The notes under the pieces are model-generated. The model had not been told where the DNA came from, did no database searches, and worked only from the letters and a program-made list of their open reading frames with translations. 64,000 nt of DNA from Cognaticolwellia mytili (GTDB lineage Bacteria; Pseudomonadota; Gammaproteobacteria; Enterobacterales; Alteromonadaceae). The stretch lies in contig NZ_NBOF01000002.1 of assembly GCF_002104475.1 (NCBI RefSeq), positions 186,001 to 250,000 on the forward strand, given 5' to 3'. Position numbers and translations under genes: made by a program. Positions 27,458-34,744 of the stretch are shown here, one piece after another (position 1 is the first letter of the stretch; every line of letters begins with the position of its first letter).

Positions 27458-29212
27458 TTAGTCTAATTGTTCAACCATTAATTGCAGTGATTGTTTCCCG
27501 CGAAATTCATTGATATCGAGACGATAAGCAAGCTTTACTTGCTTTGCTTGATGATCTGGCCAACGTTTTATATCGACGTTAAAAGCAATAGCATCGAAAA
27601 CTTTCTGATCTTTCTCAACGACCAATTTTAAATGTTTTTCACCAACAATACGTTGTTGAACAAGCGTGAAAGTATCGTCGAATAACGGCTCTGGAAAATT
27701 TTGTCCCCATGGCCCCGCTGCACGTAAAAGCTCTGCAAAATCAAGCGTCATATCTTGTGTTAATAAACTACCATCAGAAGCTAATACACCTGTTAGTGCT
27801 TCAACACTCAACCATTGCTGCGCATACTGTTCAAACAGTGCTGAAAACTCTTGAAATTTATCAGCATGAATCGATAGCCCTGCCGCCATGGCATGACCAC
27901 CAAATTTAAGAATAATACCTGGGTGTTGGCTATCAATATGCTCTAGTAAATCTCGAATATGTAAACCAGGAATCGAGCGCGCAGAGCCTTTAATCTCGTT
28001 GCTATCATGACTACTATCCTCACTACTATTATCATTTTCATCGTTGGCTCGGGCAAATACAATACTTGGCCGGTGATACTTCTCTTTTAAGCGTCCTGCA
28101 ACAATGCCAATAACCCCTTGGTGCCAATCAGCATGAAACAAGCTAATACCGTGCGGTAAATTGTCTTCGCTAAATTGCAAACTTTTAAGCACTTGTTCCG
28201 CTTCCTCCTGCATGCCCTGCTCAATTTCTCTACGGGTTTTATTTAAATCATCTAAATCTGCCGCCATCACTCTTGCAGTAGAAAGGTCTTTAGCCAATAA
28301 GCAATTAATGCCAAAGGCCATGTCGTCTAGTCGCCCTGCGGCATTAATTCTTGGTCCTAGTGCAAAGCCAAAGTCACTAGCAGCTAACTTTTGCTGGTTT
28401 TTACCTGCAACTTCAATCAATGCTTGTATACCTGGACGTGTTGCACCGGCTCGAATTCTTTTTAAACCTTGCTCCACTAAAATACGATTATTGGCATCAA
28501 GTGAGACAACATCAGCAACTGTGCCTAAGGCGACAAGGTCAAGTAATTGTGCAATATTAGGCTCACTGATATTTTGTTGCTCAAACCAAGCTTGCTCACG
28601 TAAATACTTTCTCAGTGCCAACATGAAGTAAAATGCGACACCAACCCCCGCCAAAGCTTTACTGGCAAAATTACAACCGACTTGATTAGGGTTTACAATA
28701 GCATCGGCTGCTGGCACGGTATTTCCAGGTAAATGATGATCAGTTACCACAACCTCTAAACCTAATGCTTTCGCTCGATTAACACCCGCAATGCAGCTAA
28801 TACCATTATCCACGGTGACCAAAACTTGTGCCCCTTGCGAAGCAGCTATTTCAACAATTTCAGGGGTTAGACCATAGCCATACTTAAAACGATTAGGCAC
28901 TAAAAAATGTTGATTATTTGAGCCAAGCATTTTTAATGCTTCCATCATCAGTGCCGTACTGGTTGCGCCATCAGCATCAAAATCACCGATAACTGTAATG
29001 TTTTTTTGTTCTTTCAAGGCAATATGCAACAGTGCACATGCTTCGGGCAAACCTTTCAAACTATCAACCGCACATAAATGCAAGGCAGTAAGTTCCAACT
29101 GCGTTTCATTAGTGACACCTCGGCGTGCGTAGATTTGTCGGATAATCGGATGCAAGGTTTTAGGCAAATGGTCATCACTTACTTGTTCTCGACGAATGAT
29201 CTCTTTAAGCAT
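27458..29212 (-). CDS. recJ: RecJ, single-strand-specific 5'-3' exonuclease
   Basis: RecJ resects 5' ends in recombination and mismatch repair. The 584 residues have the DHH phosphoesterase motifs: FDADGATST (motif I), VTVDNGIS, VVTDHHLPG (the DHH motif), and the DHHA1-linked GGHAMAAGLS region near the C-terminus. I chose the ATG at 29212 (MLKEIIRREQVSDDHLP) because the longer frame would read through a strong hairpin. It lies downstream of dsbC, as in E. coli (dsbC-recJ-prfB-lysS). An unusual acidic, Asn/Ser-rich insert (NDENDNSSEDSSHDSNE) interrupts the second domain. Confidence 0.95.
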   Translation of the reverse strand: MLKEIIRREQVSDDHLPKTLHPIIRQIYARRGVTNETQLELTALHLCAVDSLKGLPEACALLHIALKEQKNITVIGDFDADGATSTALMMEALKMLGSNNQHFLVPNRFKYGYGLTPEIVEIAASQGAQVLVTVDNGISCIAGVNRAKALGLEVVVTDHHLPGNTVPAADAIVNPNQVGCNFASKALAGVGVAFYFMLALRKYLREQAWFEQQNISEPNIAQLLDLVALGTVADVVSLDANNRILVEQGLKRIRAGATRPGIQALIEVAGKNQQKLAASDFGFALGPRINAAGRLDDMAFGINCLLAKDLSTARVMAADLDDLNKTRREIEQGMQEEAEQVLKSLQFSEDNLPHGISLFHADWHQGVIGIVAGRLKEKYHRPSIVFARANDENDNSSEDSSHDSNEIKGSARSIPGLHIRDLLEHIDSQHPGIILKFGGHAMAAGLSIHADKFQEFSALFEQYAQQWLSVEALTGVLASDGSLLTQDMTLDFAELLRAAGPWGQNFPEPLFDDTFTLVQQRIVGEKHLKLVVEKDQKVFDAIAFNVDIKRWPDHQAKQVKLAYRLDINEFRGKQSLQLMVEQLD

Positions 29213-29257
29213 TGAATTGGGTCTTTTTAATTGAGCGAATAATAAAAGCTGTAGATA

Positions 29258-29290
29258 CAAAAATGGCAAGTATAATACTTGCCATTTTAT
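29258..29290 (-). terminator. hairpin terminator between dsbC and recJ
   Basis: AAAATGGCAAGTA and TACTTGCCATTTT are perfect 13-base arms around TAA, 27 bases after the dsbC stop, with a T-run. It should reduce dsbC readthrough into recJ, implying a separate recJ promoter or attenuation. Confidence 0.75.
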
Positions 29291-29316
29291 CAGTTAAAAA
29301 ATTTATGCCCCTACTG

Positions 29317-30108
29317 CTAACCGCCTTGTTGAGCTGATTCTAATAAGGAAAACAATTTACTTGGATCTTGATAGCCAGGCACCATCATGCCGTTTGCCAG
29401 TATTATAGCAGGTGTACCATTAACGCCAACTTGGCGACCAAAGTCGAACTCTTCTTCAATCGGTTTGTCACAAATACGAGCCGCGACATTTGAGCCACTT
29501 TTCGCTTTCGTTAATGCTTGTTGAGGATCTTCATGACACCAAATTGAACGCAAGTCTTTAAAGCCTTGAGAGTATTGACCACTTCGGTCTTTCACGCCTG
29601 AACGAGGGTACGCTAAATAACGAACAGTAATACCTCTATCGTTATAGTCTTCAATTTGGTCATGCATTTTACGACAGTAGCCACAAGTAATATCAGTAAA
29701 AACAGTGACAACATGCTTTTCATTTTTTGCAGGAAAAACAATCATAGAATCAGAGAATTTCGCCATGCCATCAACGCGAACCTGCGCTAAACTTTCTTCG
29801 GTTAAATTACTAACATTATCACCTAAACCATACATTTTACCGTGTAATAAAAAATTACCATCGGCGCTGGCATAAAATAATCCTTGGTCGGTGATCACCT
29901 CAACAACACCAGCCATAGGCGATGCTTTAATACTGTCAATTTTAAAACCTAACATGTTGCTTAGTTTCGTTTTAACAAGATTAAGTTCTGTTGACTGAGC
30001 GCTTGGTAACATTACACTGTTATTAGCTGGTGTAGCTGGATCAGCTAAAGCAACATTAGAATAACTAAAAACACTCAATAGTGCGGCAAATAAATACTTC
30101 TTAGACAT
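29317..30108 (-). CDS. dsbC: DsbC, periplasmic disulfide isomerase
   Basis: DsbC corrects wrong disulfides in the periplasm and is kept reduced by DsbD. The product has a signal peptide (MSKKYLFAALLSVFSYSNVALA), an N-terminal dimerisation domain, and a thioredoxin-like domain with the active site CGYC in VTVFTDITCGYCRKMH. It also has the cis-proline segment GVNGTPAIILANG. I favour the ATG at 30108, four codons inside the longest frame, for a cleaner signal peptide; 30120 is possible. The context dsbC-recJ-prfB-lysS is conserved. Confidence 0.94.
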   Translation of the reverse strand: MSKKYLFAALLSVFSYSNVALADPATPANNSVMLPSAQSTELNLVKTKLSNMLGFKIDSIKASPMAGVVEVITDQGLFYASADGNFLLHGKMYGLGDNVSNLTEESLAQVRVDGMAKFSDSMIVFPAKNEKHVVTVFTDITCGYCRKMHDQIEDYNDRGITVRYLAYPRSGVKDRSGQYSQGFKDLRSIWCHEDPQQALTKAKSGSNVAARICDKPIEEEFDFGRQVGVNGTPAIILANGMMVPGYQDPSKLFSLLESAQQGG

Positions 30109-30282
30109 AGAGATTTCCATAAATTAGCTAGCGGGTAATAAGGTTTAAATTGTCATTAATTACAAGTGACCGCTTATAGGAGGCTAAAATTACAGTGAAA
30201 GTGGGCTAATTGCAATAACAGCCAACAGCTTCTAAAGCCTTTTGTTGCCTCTTATCATCATTTGTACTGGCATTGATAGCGG

Positions 30283-30310
30283 CTTATTTGCTAAAATCGC
30301 GGCAAATAAG
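30283..30310 (+). promoter_or_regulatory. fldB promoter candidate inside an inverted repeat
   Basis: CTTATTTGC (30283-30291) and GCAAATAAG (30302-30310) are perfect arms. The extended -10 TGCTAAAAT (30289-30297) begins in the left arm and fills the loop, followed by a CGCG discriminator. The start codon is 50 bases after the right arm. An operator overlapping the promoter is plausible. Confidence 0.45.
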
Positions 30311-30359
30311 TTCCCGTCTCCTTTTATTTAGGCTACACAACTCTCGGTAATCATTATCA

Positions 30360-30884
30360 ATGAATATTGCACTATTTTATGGCTCAACCACTTGCTATAC
30401 CGAAATGGCAGCAGAAAAAATTCAAACTGAACTCGGTGCAGAACAAGTAACTTTATTCAATATTAAAGACACTGCGCTAACTGAAATGGCAGATCATGAT
30501 ATTCTTATTTTAGGTATATCGACTTGGGATTATGGTGAAATTCAAGAAGACTGGGAAGGACATTGGCCTGAAATCGTCGATATTGATCTGAGTGGAAAAA
30601 TAATTGCCCTTTACGGCATGGGTGACCAAATTGGTTACACCGAATGGTTTCAAGACGCTTTGGGCATGTTACATGAGCAAGTTATCGCACAAGGTGGCTA
30701 TGTTATTGGCTATTGGCCTAATCAAGGTTATGAATTTGCCGCATCAAAAGCCTTAACTGAAGATCAAAAACACTTTGTTGGTTTAGCACTGGATGAAGAC
30801 AATCAATACGACGTAAGTGATGAACGTATTACAACTTGGTGCCAACAAATTAAAACAGAAATTGATGAGATCTTAGCTGATTAA
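30360..30884 (+). CDS. fldB: flavodoxin FldB
   Basis: A 174-residue long-chain flavodoxin that carries FMN as a soluble one-electron carrier. It has the phosphate-binding loop [14 protein letters not shown] at residues 8-21, the isoalloxazine loop [14 protein letters not shown], and [18 protein letters not shown]. It matches E. coli FldB closely ([16 protein letters not shown]...WC near the C-terminus). In E. coli fldB lies next to xerD-dsbC-recJ; here it is directly divergent from dsbC, with no xerD between. Confidence 0.94.
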   Translation: MNIALFYGSTTCYTEMAAEKIQTELGAEQVTLFNIKDTALTEMADHDILILGISTWDYGEIQEDWEGHWPEIVDIDLSGKIIALYGMGDQIGYTEWFQDALGMLHEQVIAQGGYVIGYWPNQGYEFAASKALTEDQKHFVGLALDEDNQYDVSDERITTWCQQIKTEIDEILAD

Positions 30885-30958
30885 GCCAAGTTAAGATTAA
30901 ATATCATAAAAAACGCACAATTTTGGCAAGATCTTTAGGATAAATCCGATTTTGCCAT

Positions 30959-30964
30959 TATAAT
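30959..30964 (+). promoter_or_regulatory. candidate -10 box of srmB
   Basis: A perfect TATAAT lies 33 bases before the srmB start. No convincing -35 is seen at the usual distance. TTGGCA at 30923 is too far upstream. Confidence 0.35.
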
Positions 30965-30997
30965 CCGCAGCTATAAACCTTTGAAGAAAATTATTAC

Positions 30998-32233
30998 ATG
31001 TTTAATCAGTTTGACCTAGACTCCGCGTTATTGGGCGGTATTGAAAGTGCCGGTTTTAAAAAGCCTACATCGATTCAAGAATTAGTATTGCCTGTCGCTA
31101 TGACTGGTAAAGACTTACTTGCATCAGCCCCAACAGGAACGGGAAAAACAGCAGCGTTCATTTTACCCGCGGCTCAACATTTATTAGATTATCCGCGCAA
31201 TAAGCCGGGGTTTCCTCGGGTACTAATTTTATCGCCAACACGCGAGCTCGCATTACAAACGCATGAGCAATGCGAAAAATTGACTTCATTAACAAAAATT
31301 AAATCAGGTGTGATTACTGGTGGCGTTAACTACGGTAGTCATAAAGAAATTCTAACCACTAATACTGATATTTTAGTGGCAACACCTGGTCGTTTAATGG
31401 AATACATTGAAAGCGAGCAGTTTGATTGTCGTGAAATAGAAGTCTTAATTTTAGATGAAGCAGACCGTATGCTTGATATGGGCTTTATAGAAATTATTAA
31501 CCGCATCATTGCAGAAGCTCGCTGGCGCAAACAAACCATGTTGTTTTCAGCAACATTAGAAGGTTCAGCCGTGGTTAGGTTCTCTCGTGAAATACTTAAC
31601 GAACCGGTATTTTTAGAATCGAATCCATCCCGAAAAGAAAAAGCAAAAATTCATCAGTGGCTACATATCGCTGATAATAAAGACCATAAAGTCGCCTTGC
31701 TAGTTAACTTATTAAAGCAAGAAGAACTTTCACGAGTAGTAGTTTTTGCTAATAAACGTGAAACCGTACAATACTTATCGGGTAAGTTATACGCAGAAGA
31801 AGTCCCTTGTGTATGGCTTGAAGGAAAGATGCCGCAAGATAAGCGCAGTACTTCCGTTGAGCGCCTACGCAATGGCACAGTAAAGGTATTAGTAGCAACC
31901 GATGTTGCCGCACGTGGCTTAGATATAGACGATATTACGCACGTGATTAACTTCGACTTACCGCGTACCGCTGATATTTATTTACATCGTATTGGCCGAA
32001 CAGGTCGTGCAGGTAATAAAGGCACGGCAATCTCATTAGTTGAAGCACATGACATGGCAGTTATTGGTAAAGTAGAACGTTACATTGATGAACGTTTGCC
32101 ACGTCGCATTATTGAAGAACTTAGACCAAAGAACAAAGAAGCGCGTGTTGCGATTAAAAAAGCGAAGGTTAAGAAAACTGTCGCTCAGAAAAAAGCAAAA
32201 GCGAAGAAACAAGCTAAACGCAATAAAAAGTAA
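30998..32233 (+). CDS. srmB: SrmB, DEAD-box RNA helicase
   Basis: SrmB is an ATP-dependent RNA helicase acting early in 50S ribosome assembly. The 411 residues carry the Q-motif region (GFKKPTSIQ), motif I ASAPTGTGKT, PTRELALQ, TPGRLMEYI, motif II LDEADRML, motif III SAT, ATDVAARGLDIDDITHVINFDLP and motif VI HRIGRTGRAG. A lysine/arginine-rich tail of about 40 residues follows, as in SrmB. Length and tail separate it from RhlB and DeaD. It is monocistronic, with a strong terminator. Confidence 0.9.
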   Translation: MFNQFDLDSALLGGIESAGFKKPTSIQELVLPVAMTGKDLLASAPTGTGKTAAFILPAAQHLLDYPRNKPGFPRVLILSPTRELALQTHEQCEKLTSLTKIKSGVITGGVNYGSHKEILTTNTDILVATPGRLMEYIESEQFDCREIEVLILDEADRMLDMGFIEIINRIIAEARWRKQTMLFSATLEGSAVVRFSREILNEPVFLESNPSRKEKAKIHQWLHIADNKDHKVALLVNLLKQEELSRVVVFANKRETVQYLSGKLYAEEVPCVWLEGKMPQDKRSTSVERLRNGTVKVLVATDVAARGLDIDDITHVINFDLPRTADIYLHRIGRTGRAGNKGTAISLVEAHDMAVIGKVERYIDERLPRRIIEELRPKNKEARVAIKKAKVKKTVAQKKAKAKKQAKRNKK

Positions 32234-32269
32234 GCTATTGTATTAACGTAATTTGTTTTACTGATGATA

Positions 32270-32319
32270 ATAAAAACCTAAACCTCAGTTAATAACTAAA
32301 TGGTTTAGGTTTTTTGTTT
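32270..32319 (+). terminator. Rho-independent terminator after srmB
   Basis: AAAACCTAAACC (32273-32284) and GGTTTAGGTTTT (32302-32313) form a perfect 12-bp stem followed by T-rich sequence on the plus strand. Confidence 0.85.
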
Positions 32320-32364
32320 TAACACCTTAAAAAAAAGCTTTTTAGTGATTAATTATCTAGTCAT

Positions 32365-33150
32365 TTAGAAGCTATAACTTGCGCCAACAAATGCTCCGGT
32401 AATTTTATCATCCCCAATCAACGGGCTATCTGCTATAGCGTCATCAAGCTTGGTATACTCAACCGCCGCAATCAAACTCCAATTTTTATCTAGTTGATAA
32501 AAAGCAGATAAACCAACACTATAATTAGTTACTGAGCCAACAGTATAAGCCGTTCTGCCAACACTATTATCAACTTGCTTAGTAGAAACACCATAAATGT
32601 GATTTGCATAATCACTGCTTTGCCAATGCATTGTCGCACTCGCTTGAACCGTGAAATCATTACCTATATTAAAAATCGGTACTTCAATACCTAAATCAGC
32701 TGTTAAGCCTTTAGACTTTCCAGAAACATCTTGCTCTAGTGTTAAATTAACAAACTCCCAATAGCCATCAACTTTAAAAGTAACATCGCCGTCTGGAGAT
32801 TCATAACCTTTAAATACTGCGTCAGTCGACTTTTTTGAGCCTAAAAATTTATCATCATCATAGGCATCATTACGATAATTAACCCCAACACTTAGGCCAA
32901 AATCATCTTCATTTAAAAGGCTATATGAAACAATGCTATCTTCACCTATTGACCAATTACCATATGTTGCCGAGAGTATTGGAGCAATACCTTGCTTAGC
33001 ATCTGTACCTTTCCATGCTTCGTTAGCACTATAAACACCAAGGCCAGTGGTAAACTCCCACTCTTCTGCTTGTACGAACTGTGACATGCTAACTAAGCCG
33101 ATTAATGAACTGGTAAATAGTACTTTCTTTATTTTAATTGCATTTAACAT
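32365..33150 (-). CDS. MipA/OmpV-family outer membrane protein
   Basis: A 261-residue exported beta-barrel: signal peptide ending FVQAEEW, alternating amphipathic strands, and a C-terminal aromatic (ASYSF) for barrel insertion. The family mark is DYANHIYGVSTKQ (A-x-Y-F/YGV segment of MipA/OmpV). Members act as small porins or scaffolds for murein enzymes and are often stress induced. No partner gene adjoins: srmB converges and fecR is divergent. A minor alternative is an unrelated porin of the same size. Confidence 0.82.
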   Translation of the reverse strand: MLNAIKIKKVLFTSSLIGLVSMSQFVQAEEWEFTTGLGVYSANEAWKGTDAKQGIAPILSATYGNWSIGEDSIVSYSLLNEDDFGLSVGVNYRNDAYDDDKFLGSKKSTDAVFKGYESPDGDVTFKVDGYWEFVNLTLEQDVSGKSKGLTADLGIEVPIFNIGNDFTVQASATMHWQSSDYANHIYGVSTKQVDNSVGRTAYTVGSVTNYSVGLSAFYQLDKNWSLIAAVEYTKLDDAIADSPLIGDDKITGAFVGASYSF

Positions 33151-33304
33151 ATTGAATCTCTCCTTTAATTGATGGAAAGATTGTAACCTGACAATTTTTT
33201 TATAACCGTTGCACTAATGTTCTCTAATGTTTAAAAAATGTAATAAACTGTCGAAATTGTTTATCAAGCAGAAGTGATAGTTTGCTTAGGTTGCAACGCG
33301 TTTT

Positions 33305-33343
33305 TCAACAGTGTTTCTCAACAGTGTTTCTCAATAATATTTC
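33305..33343. repeat. three 13-bp direct repeats in the fecR/mipA divergent spacer
   Basis: TCAACAGTGTTTC occurs twice in tandem (33305-33317, 33318-33330), and a degenerate third copy (TCAATAATATTTC) follows. They may be binding sites or simple slippage. I see no sigma-factor gene or other feature in 33151-33581. Confidence 0.5.
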
Positions 33344-33581
33344 GCAAATATAAATAATGTAAATTAGCGAAAGAAATACTTCGGAAACCTTAGAGCTTGT
33401 GTTGAAAATTGAACAATTACTCTAATACTTATCAGTTAGATAACTGATGAATACAGGTAATTACATTAAAAAACGTTTTATTGAACTTTTAGCTAAATTT
33501 CCATAGCACGCCCCTAATAATTCGTTTACAGTAAACGCTGAATGAATATTTGTTTCAAAATGTAATCACAGAAGTAGATAA

Positions 33582-34646
33582 ATGATACCCAAGACGTCAA
33601 ACGATAATAAATCGGTCCAAGCGCAAGCAAACCTTTGGATAACACGACTTGATAAAGGATTGTCTAGCGTTGAAAAACAACAATTAATAGCATGGATCAA
33701 TCAAGATAAAGCTCATTATTCTGCATTGCAGAGAATGTCTTCCTTATGGGGAGATATTAGTACTCAGCATGAGCTAAATGGTTTATTTTGTGCCAAGCCA
33801 GACAAAAAACCTGCCAGTGACTACCTAATGAAAGGTTGCTTAGCAGCTAGTATCTTTTTTGTTGCAATATTAACAACAAACTTAGCAAATGATATTAATC
33901 AGCTTTGGCAAGACCCTAAAAATACCTCTTCTCAACATTTAGCCTATCAAACATTTAGTACCCAATTCGGTCAACAAAAAGAAATCACCTTAACCGACGG
34001 TAGTTCTATAAAACTAAATACCAATACCGTTATTGAAGTTGTTTATAGCACTTTACAACGAAAAATCACTTTGATCCGTGGTGAGGCAAAGTTTGATGTT
34101 GCAAAAGATAAAAATCGGCCATTTACCGTCATTTCAGGGCAAAACTCCTTTACTGCGCTAGGCACTATTTACAATGTTCAACGTGATAATAATCATGATA
34201 TGGAGCTACTGGTAAAAGAAGGTAGAGTTTTAGTAAGCAAGGCTAATACCTCTAGAACCGTTTTACTCGATGCCATCAAAAGCTCTCAATCAACGCTAAC
34301 TAATCAAAAAGCGATGAACATAGTTACTGCTGGCGAAAAGTTGGCAATTGCTAAGCAAAGCTTGAACGCTAAACAAACACTGTCAAATAGTGCGATTGAA
34401 AAAGAGCTCGCTTGGCAACAAGGTATGCTGATTTTTGATGGTGAACCACTATCGCAAGTGTTGTCTGAAGTGCAACGTTATAACTCGGTTAGCTTTATGC
34501 CAATTGCAGATGATATAGCAGACCTTAAAATATCAGGGTATTTTAAAAGCAACGATATTAATGGTTTACTTCAGTCATTAAATTATAACTTTGCCATTGA
34601 TTACCAAAAAGTAAGTAATAATACTTTTTCGCTTAATCGAGCATAA
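33582..34646 (+). CDS. FecR-family anti-sigma/signal transducer
   Basis: FecR-type proteins span the inner membrane and relay a signal from a TonB receptor to an ECF sigma factor. The 354 residues show the N-terminal DUF4880 domain (ANLWITRLDKGLSSVEKQQLIAWINQ), a membrane helix (about 84-103), the FecR domain (ITLTDGSSIKLNTNTVIEV, RGEAKFDVAKD), and a C-terminal STN-like region (ISGYFKSNDINGLLQSL). No FecI-type sigma gene lies upstream or anywhere in this window, which is unusual. The next gene is a receptor with the matching STN signalling domain. Confidence 0.9.
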   Translation: MIPKTSNDNKSVQAQANLWITRLDKGLSSVEKQQLIAWINQDKAHYSALQRMSSLWGDISTQHELNGLFCAKPDKKPASDYLMKGCLAASIFFVAILTTNLANDINQLWQDPKNTSSQHLAYQTFSTQFGQQKEITLTDGSSIKLNTNTVIEVVYSTLQRKITLIRGEAKFDVAKDKNRPFTVISGQNSFTALGTIYNVQRDNNHDMELLVKEGRVLVSKANTSRTVLLDAIKSSQSTLTNQKAMNIVTAGEKLAIAKQSLNAKQTLSNSAIEKELAWQQGMLIFDGEPLSQVLSEVQRYNSVSFMPIADDIADLKISGYFKSNDINGLLQSLNYNFAIDYQKVSNNTFSLNRA

Positions 34647-34744
34647 TTTCACTGCAGAGAGCTGAATTGCCTAACGGCTTTAATAAGCCTAAGTGTTCAA
34701 AATTTACGTTAGTATAAAATGATAAAAGCTTCGGAATTTAAGCA

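Noticed and set aside
33151-33581. hidden ECF sigma gene upstream of fecR
   Set aside because: No open frame of suitable length exists on either strand in the spacer.
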